A stretch of 25,530 bases of DNA from Gnetum montanum (Eukaryota; Streptophyta; Gnetopsida; Gnetales; Gnetaceae), in NCBI GenBank assembly GCA_015680685.1, contig MNCI01018993.1:64399-89928 (forward strand), in the 5' to 3' direction. The notes beneath the pieces were generated by a model. That model did no database searches, was not told where the DNA came from, and was given only the letters and a program-made list of their open reading frames with translations. Made by a program: the position numbers and the translations under genes. This document shows, one piece after another, positions 1-9,469 of this stretch (position 1 is its first letter; each line of letters opens with the position of its first letter).

Positions 1-205
1 AAAGAATTAACTGTTAGGCAAAATTAAGTGGTTCAAAAATATAATTTACCTAAAAATACTATAAAATGGCTCTATAGTTGTGAAAAAATTAAAAATATGA
101 TTATTCCATTATGATAAAATTTCATAAGTGATCTTGCTTTTTTGGGTTTAAAAAGCAGAAAGCCCATGGAATCGATGGAAAATAGCATTTATTCCATAAT
201 AAAAA
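1..205. other. AT-rich flank, no gene
   Basis: This AT-rich stretch holds no coding frame or domain that I recognise. It ends in AAAAA directly before the solo LTR, and that run matches the AAAAA after the LTR. On the minus strand the sequence following the LTR does not resemble a primer-binding site, which argues against the LTR being the 5' LTR of an element lying to the left. Confidence 0.6.
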
Positions 206-955
206 TGATGAGTGGCAAGGTACCCCTACAGTTAACCATATGAATACAAGAATTCACACATGATCTAATCAAACTCTGCAGATGGGTTAGTTCTGGTATC
301 TAGATTGTTACACGTTAATCGCAGTTCATTGTCTTCCCACCTAGACTAGTATTTGCTTTGTCACGTATGGTTTAGTCCAAAGTGAGGTTATGATGTGGTC
401 TTAAACTAGTGCTACTGTTAGAGGAAATGGAAAATAACTTTGTTTTAAGCTAATATGGAATGGGAGAAGAGAATCTAAGCTAGCCTAAGTGCGATGAGCA
501 TTCTTCCTTAATCATTCGTACACATCTTACACCTCGTGTACTACTTATAGGACTACCAAGCATATATTACTTGAGTGCTACTAGGTACACTATTGGATTA
601 CCAAGTAGTCACACTTAAATGCTCGTGACTAAGTTGTACTCATTCTACGTTTAATAATAGGGATAGGAGATGAAGGTAAAGAAATATTAATTAAGAAAAA
701 AATAAATAACAATAATAAGTAAGTAATTAAAACTAAGTGAATGCTACAATGATGAAGTAATCTCGATCTTTATTGTTGGTCATGCACATGTCCAAGTACG
801 TCACACTTAAATAAAGGTTCCATACAATTACAATCATCACATTAAGGGCATGCACTGGGTAAAGAGTTGAGATAAAGTAAAATATGACAAAATGACTCTA
901 CACTAACACTAATCTAACTCTAAAACTTACTGCTTTCCTATGCACCCAAATGTGG

Positions 956-964
956 TATTTATAG
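956..964 (-). promoter_or_regulatory. LTR TATA box (TATAAATA)
   Basis: The minus strand reads CTATAAATA here. The same element occurs at the matching place in the 3' LTR of the neighbouring element (3548-3556). It is the likely core promoter of this LTR and places the U3/R boundary a few tens of bases to its left. Confidence 0.6.
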
Positions 965-1026
965 GCTTACACAAGAACCATGATATCATGTATCCAATAT
1001 TGTTAGCCAAGATGCGATATTGCATA

Positions 1027-1194
1027 CCTAATATCGGGGGTCTAATATCGAGGGTCTGATGTCAAGGGATTGATGTCAAGGGTTTGATGTCAAGGGTCTG
1101 ATGTCAAGGGTCCAATGTCAAGGGTCCAATGTCAAGGGTCCAACATCAAGGGTCCAATGTCAAGGGTCCAACATCAAGGGTCTGATATCAACAC
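1027..1194 (-). repeat. Twelve 14-bp tandem repeats in U3
   Basis: Twelve consecutive 14-bp units fill this span with no spacing error. A typical unit is TCTGATGTCAAGGG on the plus strand, with variants TCCAATGTCAAGGG and TCCAACATCAAGGG. On the minus strand, the direction of LTR transcription, the core reads CCCTTGACATCAGA. The array ends 62 bp upstream of the TATA box, where plant LTRs often carry enhancer repeats. TGACATCA is one transition away from the palindromic bZIP site TGACGTCA. An enhancer role is inferred. Confidence 0.85.
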
Positions 1195-1229
1195 CTGCAA
1201 AACAATGATTCATCAAAAAATAAGACCCA

Positions 1230-2100
1230 AAGTCCAAGTAACACCAAAAAAGAATAAAGATAACCTATATCTAGAATAGTCCATCTAAAAATAATCAAAT
1301 TGTTTTACAAATAGCCTAAAATTTATTTTTGAAAGTCTTGGACCCTACCAAAGCTAATTTTAGCAATAAAACCCAAGATTTCCCATCTTCAAAACCCAAA
1401 CTACACTGATAACAACTGTGACTATGCTAGGCCAGTGTAGTCACTGGTGTTGCCCTATGTAGTCCACATTTTGGAGCCTAAAACAACTCAAATTCATGTT
1501 CTAGAACACCATTTCCAACTACATGACCTTATCAAGGCACATTGAGACTGTTAAACCTTGGGAACTATGCCAAAATTCAACATTTTTTGGCTTTTAAACC
1601 TCAACTATGCTAAGAAGAACTATGACTATTTTAGGCCAGTGTAGTCACTATCTAGCCCTAATGTAGTCCACTTCAATATTGATAAAATTGATAATAAAGA
1701 AGCCAAACTCACTTCGAATGTATCCTAGATCCTCACCAGAGCCTATCTGGTTATGAAGCTCATCTTTTCTCATCATTTTTAATATCATAGCCTTGATTAT
1801 GTTGAAATATATTGTGAATACGTTGGGTAAGTGTAGTTGCTACCAGGGCCCAATGTAGTCCACCTATAATTGATCAAAAATTACCAAAAATAGCTCAAAG
1901 TTCATTTTGTAGAAGATTAGGATCCGTGAGCATGTAGACAAGTTCTCATCCAATTGGAAGGGATCTTTCCTAATCAACAAGGCCTATGGCAATGGAGCAT
2001 TTAGGATAGTTGACATGAATTGGAATGAGTTGGCCAATGTAGTAAATCATTCTAATATAAATCCTTACTACATGTATCCTGTAGATGATGTTAACAACCT
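1230..2100. repeat. Decayed tandem array of about 190-bp units
   Basis: A landmark TAGTCC (TAGTAA in the last unit) recurs at 1277, 1460, 1664, 1856 and 2040, giving spacings of 183, 204, 192 and 184 bp. Around each landmark other blocks recur in order: GGCCAGTGTAGTCAC about 25 bp before it in two units and an AACTCAAA-like block after it. Divergence between units is high. Similar GTAGTCAC motifs recur in the long LTR-like region at 15500-15770, so the array may derive from a related retroelement. No coding potential is visible. Confidence 0.6.
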
Positions 2101-2566
2101 TCACGGCTAACAAGAAGTAAGCCTACATGCTAACTTTTGCATGACTAGAGGGACATCTTGATATGGCTTGCTAAGGCCTTAAACTAGCAACATGACCTAC
2201 CACGATCTGAAATTGGCAATATTGGTGACCTTGGTAGCCTGGTTTTATTCATCATTCTACATGACCTAATGTATTTCATTATAATAGCATGATTTCTTTG
2301 CTTGGGATGAAGCCTAGAGTGATCATGGAGGTGCAACTCACTATTGTAGCAAGTCACCATATGACCTTGATGCATAAGATTTAGTGAGCGTGTCTTATCA
2401 TGCCAAGAGTGCTTGTCTCATATCATTTCTATTACCATTTCATTGAGGCCAACCATGCAGCTTGATTATAACCTTCCTTACCTTGGATAATAATTTTGAC
2501 TAATGTTCAACACTCATGCACTATGGCCGTATGACATCCCTTCATCATGCTTCGTCATCAAAACAT
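2100..2566. other. Unassigned repeat-like spacer
   Basis: I see no gene in this stretch. Short phrases such as CATGACCT recur. The block around 2170-2190 (AAGGCCTTAAACTAGC) resembles the short repeats at 22636-22722, so this may be debris of the same repeat family. A short open frame on the minus strand (2184-2375) has no recognisable domain. Confidence 0.4.
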
Positions 2567-2697
2567 TGAATGTAGCACATCTCATTTAATGGAAAAACCA
2601 TTGAGTCCACTTGAATGTAACTCATCTAATTTAGTGGAAAACCATCCATGCCATTGACTGTAACACCTATTCCTTCATGGAAAAATCCAAATCAAAA
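2567..2697. repeat. Three tandem copies of a 43-44 bp unit
   Basis: Units begin at 2567, 2611 and 2654 with TTGAATGTAGCAC, TTGAATGTAACTC and TTGACTGTAACAC. Each continues to a T-rich block and then TGGAAAA-CC. Spacings are 44 and 43 bp. The third unit runs to just before the A-rich tract at about 2737. It lies just outside the insertion point of the minus-strand element. Confidence 0.6.
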
Positions 2698-2781
2698 CCA
2701 ACTTTGGCAAAGAGACCTAATGAAGATTTCATCCCACAAAAAAAAAAAAAACAATGGAAATGCAAAATTTCCAAGAATCTA

Positions 2782-3708
2782 TGATGAACAAAAAGCTATC
2801 CCTACATCCAACCATATGAATCACAAAGCATTCACTCATGATCTAGTCAAATTTTACGTACTTTATAGTTTCTAGTACACTAGTCTTCTAAGAAGTGAAC
2901 CTTGCCCTAAGGTCATTCATTGTCTTCCCAATTACACTTTTGAAGCATAATGGTATGGTTAAGAGTAATCGAGGCATATAATTTTTATCATTTTGTGTTT
3001 TATGGTTTTTGTGCTTGAAGAGAGATAGAGTAATTTAATAACTAATTTAATTTAACTAACTAACTAATCTTTAAATAATCCTAAAATAAGCATCCAATTC
3101 CTCTTTCCACAAACCTCATGAACCCACATATCCATTACTGGGTTATCAAGTGCTATGCTACTAGGTGTACTAAGTAAAAACATTATTGGGATTACCAAGT
3201 AAATATGTGTTATGCTTGAAATAGTCATATTTATCTATTTAAGCTATCTAGCTTATCTCACTTATTTAGATTAAGTATTGGAAAGCATTAAATAATTAGC
3301 TGAAAGCTTTAAATGCATAAATAAATATCTAAACTATCCAGAATTATGCAAAGTTTATCAAGAAGCTTATCCTTATTATCATACACACTGTCATGCTCAG
3401 GTACAACAATGCTTGAATAAAGATTCGTACACTCAATGACTCTTGGTACAGCCACTTGAGAGAAATATTCTGACTTTCAAATGTAAAAACTACAAGAGTT
3501 CAGCTACCACTATGAATCTAATGCCCATAAACATAGCTAGAAGCTCGTATTTATAGTTTTTTCTCTAGGGCTAAATTGATGGGGCCTCTCAATGTTGTAA
3601 ACACTATGTTAGTGCAACCACATTGATGGGGAACACCATGTAAATAGCATTCCATCGATGAGGTTTTGTTGATGGGGGCCCATTGATGTGACACATGACA
3701 CTTCATCA
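2782..3708 (-). repeat. 3' LTR of the minus-strand element
   Basis: The LTR is 927 bp long with TG...CA ends. It aligns with the 5' LTR (13868-14719) over its whole length, for example from ACTTTATAGTTT through TTTTTATCATTTT. In one stretch of about 135 bp I counted roughly a dozen differences by eye, indicating an old insertion. Its TATA box survives, unlike that of the 5' LTR. Its U3 (about 3557-3708) has several irregular ATTGATGGGG motifs where the solo LTR has its 14-bp array. Confidence 0.88.
3548..3556 (-). promoter_or_regulatory. TATA box in the 3' LTR
   Basis: The minus strand reads CTATAAATA. A GGCCCCATC box lies about 22 bp upstream in the direction of transcription. The same pairing is seen in the internal promoter-like module at 7235-7325. 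Confidence 0.55.
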
Positions 3709-3725
3709 TAGCCCCACAACTGAAT
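3709..3725 (-). other. Weak polypurine tract candidate
   Basis: Directly inside the 3' LTR the minus strand reads GTTGTGGGGCTA before the LTR start TGATGAAG. The position is right for the polypurine tract that primes plus-strand DNA synthesis, but the tract is short and interrupted, probably by mutation. Confidence 0.3.
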
Positions 3726-3919
3726 GAAAACTCATCCTTGAGTTCTTTTACAAAATTGAAAAGTTATGGGATTATTTACTAACTCTTAACAAAACAAGAC
3801 AAATTGAGTTACCAAAATCGAGTGCCCAAGTGTACAAATCAAAAAAATATAAAAATTGTGGTGTTCATGATACAAAATTGAACACCATTACATGAATCTT
3901 AAAAAATTTGGACAACACA

Positions 3920-6795
3920 TCCTCTAATGGTATGAAGAAAGTGGTGAAGATTAGATAGTCCTAGGTGGTGGTGGCTCCTAAGGCTTTGAAGGACCTTTGT
4001 TAACTTTGGACACATGCGGTGGCTAAGGTAGTTGTGGGTATCCTGCTATGGCTACAACCATAGGTGGAAGGTGAAATACATCAAGAAATGCATTCATCTT
4101 CTCCTCCTTACTCTATGGATCATTCACGGTCCATGCAGCTTCACCAATGTTGGCTGGAACAAGGACATCCCATGGACAAGGCATGATCGGGAGCATTTCC
4201 CTTACATTGACAAACCAAGTAGCTAGCTATTTGTGTTTGATGGCGAACACCCTTACTACATTTTGTAGCTCTTGGTAGTCATTCATCCTTCTGTCTAGGT
4301 TCTCAATAGTTGATCTTTGATTTGTGAAACATGCTTTTAGAACTTCAAATTCAGCATTAGCCATTGCAAGCTTGTCCTTAGTGTCCTTGTGGTGCTTGAA
4401 CTCAGCCTCGTACAACAAGTACGAGATAGCCACCTACTTCTCCAACTCAGACCATGATTTTTTGATAGTCAACATGGCTAGATTTTCATAACAGAGATTG
4501 GAAAGCTCCATATACTCCATCATCTCCAAAATTTGTAACTCCTTTGTGTGGATTTTTGCCTTGCTGAAGGCATCTATCCCATCAACAATGGGTTGCCAAA
4601 CTTCTCTTCCTTGCTAGAGTTGATGGAGGGATTCATTTTTCTTTGCCTTCACCAATTGGATATGTTTTTCATTTACTTCCTTTTTTAGAAAAACCTACTC
4701 TTTGTAATGATCTTATACTTTCTCAAATTTTAGAACTTTAGATTTCTAGATGGCTACCTTAATTGTAGTCTTTTGGTGAAGGGCACAGACCTCCTCCATG
4801 GAGAGATTCCTATTCTTTGCTACCAATCTCCTTAGTTTTGTGTTTACTTTGGCTAGATGCTCCTAATGTTGATGGATGAAACTTATTAACTATTACTTGT
4901 GTGCATCAATGTTTCATAGGCGATGTTTTTTGTGATTAGTTGGACATCCTTATAGTGGGTCTAATCCAGGGCCTTTTGAATCTTGTTCTATGTGGCTTCT
5001 ACTAAGGATATGTAGAACATCACTATCTCCATTACATTTTCAACCCCTTTGAGCCTAGACTAAAGCTATTGGATAACTTTATCTCTTCTGAGTGCCAGGT
5101 TGAGAAACACAAGTTGGTAATTTGGGCTCTTAGTTCAACAACTTTCGCAGCCAATCATTTGTTTTGCTCCTTGGCTATTTCAATTTACACCTCCAACATG
5201 AAGTTTTTTGCCCCTTGCCTCCAGTAGCTCTAACTAGGTTGTAGTCATGTTATCTACGAGGTTAAAGACATTCATAAGTGGTTGCCTTGTTTCTACCAGT
5301 GGGTTCAACAATTTCTCATTTTGTGTTGTACTTATTCTACCACTTATAATTCCCACGAACATCTATACATCTTTGTGTAGTGATGTCTAGTGCAGATGCT
5401 ATAGGTGCATTAAGCATTTCAAAAATTCTATTAACGATTATGTTTGCTACTATTTCCTACCCCTGGTGCTGCATCACCAAAATAGTTACCCTTTCACCCT
5501 CCTCTAAGCACATTGAGGGGGTTACAACATTTCCAAAAAATTCTAGGAGTGGCTGTTGTTGTATGAGAGATATTGTGATTTCTCTGGGATTAGGATTTAA
5601 CCTTGTGAGTAGTTTTGTTCTTTGGGATAAGAAAATGAATCCACCCTCATCAATCAGACTAATTATTGGGGCCACCTCATTAAGGTGACTCATGGTTAGT
5701 CTATATACAAATGGGTTGCCACCACTCGTGCCTACTCTTTGCTCTTGTTTACTCAAGAGCCATTCTCTGTATTCATGTAACCATTAGTAATGTTTGACAC
5801 TATTGTTTGAGTGGTAGGTGATGGTGGTTGCTACTCTTCTTCTTGAATTGTATATGTAGATGTTTTATTCTTCATCATTTCGACCTAGTTGGTGGATGGA
5901 ATAGTTCTGACATCATCGTTGGTGTAGTGGACTATCCCTCCCCTTTGACAAAGTTTCTTGATGAGGCATGGAAAAGGGAATGCCTTTCTTCCGTGTTCAT
6001 TTTCTTTAAAGCACTTCTCCATCTCTAGAGAGATCAACTACAGAAGGTTGACTAGGAATCATCCACTAAGAGTGGTACATGCTCAGGCTAGTGATTTTGC
6101 TTTGCATCACCATGGGATTGAGGTGGAAGGATAAAATCTTATAATGGATCCTCTCTACTAGTGTTTGCATGCCAAAATCCTTGCAGTTGACACCATAAGA
6201 CCATCACATCCATTCTTTCTTGATGCTCAGATTCACCTACATAAGGATCTCGGTAAGGTCCATCCCTGTTTTGGGCAACCCAAGAACTATAGCAATGTCT
6301 TGCACTGAGTAGGACATTGGGATGTTCTTGATCTTTACTATTGCTACAAGTTACATGTTATTCTAGAACAAAAATGTCTTTCCCATGTACCACTCCATAG
6401 TGAAAGTGAGGATTGGTCACATGGGAGATGCCTTCAGTTGATCCTTCACTTCTCTTGGTGCTTGCTCTAGGTAAGGGCCAAATTTTAACTCCTAGAGCAT
6501 CGATTTTTGGAACTCCCTCAATTTAATTTGATTTAGGTAGGCCTCTATTAAGGTCACCTCAAGGTTTGCTAGTTGTGCAGGCACATCATCTCGATGGGAG
6601 TGTTCTGTAGTTGCTACTGGTGGTTCTAGAATCTATTTGATAGATTCCACTTCTGCCTCTACCCTAAGGGGATCTAGGGCATGGGTTGTCAGTGGTTCTT
6701 ACTGTTCAGTTTTTTCTTGGCCTCTTCCCATTCTAGGCCATTTTCCCTTGGTTAGAATAATCCTACTTCCTACATGTGCTTTCTTTTGGTGCCAT
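3920..6795 (-). pseudogene. Extra ORF after integrase, coiled-coil protein remnant
   Basis: A long broken reading frame runs from an ATG at 6795 to about 3920, roughly 950 codons with stops and at least two frame changes. It starts MAPKESTCRK. At about 6690-6030 it continues with a region resembling the 'putative plant transposon protein' domain often found in plant gypsy extra ORFs, including phrases such as SVQDIAIVLGLPK and PFPCLIKKLCQRGG. A better-preserved stretch at 5756-5457 contains LNPNPREITISLIQQQPLL and a VTPSMCLEEGE segment. The last part (about 4880-4230) is rich in Lys, Glu, Leu and Gln with heptad-like spacing, suggesting coiled coil. The ending is proline-rich (PPPP near 3960). 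In the coiled-coil part the stops are four TAG and one TAA, nearly all at expected Gln codons. The ATG directly follows a splice-acceptor-like TTGTGATTGCAG. I cannot assign a function; the family match is from memory and tentative. Confidence 0.55.
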
Positions 6796-6812
6796 CTGCA
6801 ATCACAACACAT
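6796..6812 (-). promoter_or_regulatory. Splice-acceptor-like site before the extra ORF
   Basis: On the minus strand TTGTGATTGCAG sits immediately before the ATG at 6795-6793. It has a T-rich run and a terminal AG. Downstream ORFs of plant gypsy elements can be expressed from spliced RNA, so this could be the acceptor. No donor was identified. Confidence 0.35.
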
Positions 6813-7234
6813 CCATGGATTAATAGATGTAATGTGTAACTTTAAACTTTTTGAATACCATCTCTTGTAAGTTAGTTACACTTTGGCTAAGGCTAGACCA
6901 TGGAAAATTAATTATTTTATTAATTATTTATTATAATTGTTACCATATTTTTTTGTAAAGGTTTAATTCTTGTAATTTGATGTTTAATAGTTGAATTTTT
7001 AGTTAAACATTTGTGGGAGATAGAAAAAATTGTGAAAATTTTTTGATAAAAAATGGTACATTTGTGGTCCCGACAATGAAGAGCATACCTCTGATAGCTG
7101 CAAAGTTGAAGAACGAAGTGATTTGAATAAATGGTTTGTGAGCTATGGGCTCTGGAAGGTTCTAGCCTTTGAAAAATTAAAAACCTCCTTTGGCATATAT
7201 GAGGAAATGTAAAATTTTCTGAGTGGGGCTGCAT
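6813..7234 (-). other. AT-rich leader between module and extra ORF
   Basis: This stretch runs from the TATA-like site to the extra ORF. It is AT-rich, contains a 104-codon open frame without recognisable domain (7234-6920), and holds a run of TTATTAATTATTT near 6915-6930. If the module is a promoter, this would be transcribed 5' leader or an intron. Confidence 0.35.
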
Positions 7235-7325
7235 CTATTTATACTATTTTTTGCCATGTTGATGGGGCCCCATATATGGGGCCTTGTATACAGGTCTGCT
7301 TCATCGATAAGGCCTCATATACAGG
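7235..7325 (-). promoter_or_regulatory. Internal LTR-like promoter module
   Basis: The minus strand has TATAAATAG at 7243-7235, preceded by GGCCCCATCAAC and an 18-bp perfect palindrome, GGCCCCATATATGGGGCC, at 7266-7283. Two direct repeats follow upstream, GGCCTTGTATACAGG (7280-7294) and GGCCTCATATACAGG (7311-7325), spaced 31 bp. The TATA-to-GGCCCCATC spacing (about 25 bp) matches the LTR U3 (about 29 bp). A GCTTCATCGA phrase at about 7298 resembles the terminal GCTTCATCA of the 5' LTR. It lies between integrase and the extra ORF, so it could be an internal promoter for that ORF or the remnant of a related inserted LTR. Confidence 0.5.
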
Positions 7326-7640
7326 AGCCATTGGCCAAAATTAAGCACTTTTATTAGTAAATATTTAAAAATCATACTTAAACCAAATAAAGTAAAATAT
7401 AGAAGAAAGTGTGAAATCTCCAATAAAGATTCAAACGTAGTAACGATGATGTAGAAAAAAAAATTATGTAAAATGGAAAAAATTTTAAAAATCAATAAGT
7501 TGTAAAATAAATAAATTGCAAAATCAAAAATGTTGAAAACAAAAAATAGAAAAAATAAGGAGCCATATGGATGATTAGTATGAATGGCCATCTCCCACAC
7601 AACTAAGTTGGAAGGAGGAGATTCAAAAAATTGAACATGG
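7326..7640 (-). other. AT-rich spacer after integrase
   Basis: This AT-rich spacer separates the integrase C-terminus from the internal promoter-like module. An open frame (7648-7301) starts in the spacer and is rich in Phe, Leu and Ile, but the composition follows from the T-rich strand and I see no domain. It is treated as non-coding. Confidence 0.4.
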
Positions 7641-8810
7641 TTGTCCATCTGTTGAGGTAGTTGTTACACTAGCTTGTCTTGGTTCTAGGAAAAGCTTCAC
7701 TTGTTGGATGTTGACCAACTACTTTTTATTTGGGCTTTCAGGTCTGTATATGATCATGGCCTTAGAAGAAAAAGTTTCAACAATTATATAAGGTCCTTCC
7801 CAAAATGTTTGGAATTTTTTTATTTGAGGTACATGTGTGGGATTCCAATAAAGAACCTTATCTCTTGATTGGAATTTCACTTTCCATATTCTTTGGTCAT
7901 GTCATTAGTTATTGAATGCCTTGTGCACTTTGTTCAAAGATAGGGCCACTAGTCAATTTTCATTTAGCACATTCAAGTTGATCAATCTTTCTCTTTATGC
8001 TAGACTCAGGTTAAGATTTAGGTCATAGGCTATTGAGAGTATACAAAGCTTAGATTGAATCAAGAGTGTTGGAAGTTTTCCATACACCAGCTCATAGGGA
8101 GCGTAGTTAATAGGAAGTTTCCATATTGAGTAGTAGGCCCATAGGGCATTGTTAAGTTTTGTGCTCCAATCTCTTCTATATTTGCTTATGGTCCTTATTA
8201 GGATCTTTGTTATTTCTCAGTTAGTTACCTTTACTTAACCATTGGATGGAAGTGATAGGGTGTTGTTAATTTATGTTCAACCCCCAAGCATTGCATTAAC
8301 TTTCTGAAAGTGACAATTGTAAAATAAGTTCCATTGTCACAAATTAGTACATGTGGCATCCCAAACCTATTTACAACAAGTTGTTGTACAAATCTAGTAG
8401 CAGTGAATGATGTACAATTAATGATGGTTGTTGCCTCTACCCATTTGGTGTAGTTCCATTGGACATGGATGTGATGGAACCCATGAAGTCTATGCCTCAT
8501 ATGTCAAAGGGCTCCAATGGTTAAATCCACTATTGAGGATCCTCCATTTGTGTGGTCATCCCACCATCTTGTTAACAACATTTACAAGATTGAACAAATT
8601 GGTGGGCATCCCTGAAGATTGTAGGCCAATAGTATCCTACTATCAGGATTTTTATGGCCATGTGTCTTCTTGCGTAGTCGCCTCCACAAGGGCCTTTGTG
8701 AGCATCTGAAAGAATGTGTAGTTGATCTACATTAGATACATACCAATGAACTAGGCCATCAAAGCACATCTTGTAAAGGTGTTCCTTGATCTCAATGAAG
8801 TAATTCACTT
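7640..8810 (-). pseudogene. Integrase (IN) remnant of gypsy pol
   Basis: Integrase joins the element's DNA to the host genome. The zinc-binding N-terminal region (8808-8572) has a GPCGGDYARR phrase, GYYWPTIFRDAHQFVQSC and a closing CKCC. The catalytic core follows at about 8530-8030. The first acidic residue is in GIDFMGS (Asp at 8490-8488) and the second in ICDNGTYF (Asp at 8338-8336). The third, expected after the NG-V-V-TN motif, is an AAG Lys codon at 8231-8229, so the catalytic Glu is lost. That segment also carries a TAA and a TGA stop and a frame change. Later phrases such as LNNALWAYY and APYELVYGKLP fit the core C-terminus. The GPY/F module is present as FWEGPYIIVE around 7806-7777. 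Multiple stops make it a pseudogene. Confidence 0.9.
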
Positions 8811-8999
8811 GATAAAGAAATTGTTACTTCTTCCTAAAGTCTAGATTTTTTGGCATTTCGTGAGTGAGAAGGTAAGTGAGGATGCCATCATACCATTTTG
8901 TTTCTATGGATAGTTGGTCATTTATTACTCCTGTAAAGAGGATTTTATCTAGGAACTAATTAGATATTGGGCTCTTCTCCTCTTTATTATCCCATATTA

Positions 9000-9370
9000 G
9001 TTGAGAAAGGTGGTCAGCAACCACGTTCTCAATTCCTTTTTAATTTACCATTGTGAGATCAAATTACTACAAGATCATAAGCCACTGTATGATATAGGGG
9101 CTCATTGTTGGCTTGTCCATTGGAAAGCAAATGGCACTATGGTCTATGTGCACAAATACTTTATAACCAAGCACATAGTACCTAAATGTTTTAAGAGCAT
9201 ACACCAATACCATTAATTCTCTCTTTGTCGTGGTGTAATTTAGCTATGCACCTACAATGCTTCAGCTTACACAGTGGATGTAATATGGACATTTTTTATC
9301 GTCCAAGTACATAAGCATCACTTCCAAAGCATAATTAGATACATTTGTCATTATGTGAAATGGTCAGGAC
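9000..9370 (-). pseudogene. RNase H domain remnant of gypsy pol
   Basis: RNase H degrades the RNA strand of the RNA/DNA hybrid. The frame shows YALEVMLMYLDDKK near the start, then LNYTTTKRELMVLVYALKTFRYYV, KVFVHIDHSAI (family usually TDHAA) and ends with ENVVADHLSQL at about 9030-9001. It directly follows reverse transcriptase and precedes integrase, the standard gypsy order. Two TAG stops and at least one double stop break it. Confidence 0.85.
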
Positions 9371-9469
9371 TAGTCTTGTTCTCATAGAATTTGAGTTTCT
9401 ACAAGTTTTTTCTTGAACGATTGGAATGCATGTTCACATTCCTTGGTCTAGATGAATGGAACATATTTA

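Larger units (their letters stand above)
206..1215 (-). mobile_element. Solo LTR of a Ty3/gypsy element
   Basis: The segment begins TGATGAGTGG and ends CATCA on the plus strand, so it has the TG...CA ends of an LTR. It is about 1,010 bp long. AAAAA lies on both sides (201-205 and 1216-1220), as expected for a 5-bp target duplication. It shares ends and scattered internal blocks with the LTRs at 2782-3708 and 13868-14719: the opening GAGTGG-GTACCCCTAC block, an ACCATATGAAT block, a TCATTGTCTTCCCA block, a GCTACTAGGT block and a TATTTATAG block. The order of these blocks shows minus orientation. No primer-binding site or internal coding region adjoins it, so a solo LTR left by LTR-LTR recombination is the simplest reading. 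The duplication is A-rich and could match by chance. Confidence 0.75.

Noticed and set aside
1027-1194. CRISPR-like array
   Set aside because: The 14-bp units are directly adjacent with no unique spacers, and the setting is a plant LTR.
5380-5688. 102-codon plus-strand open frame
   Set aside because: It mirrors the better-supported minus-strand extra ORF (5756-5457) and shows no domain.
3920-6795. Retroviral envelope gene
   Set aside because: The position fits an env-like ORF, but I see no signal peptide, transmembrane segment or fusion-type motif; coiled coil and a plant transposon domain dominate.
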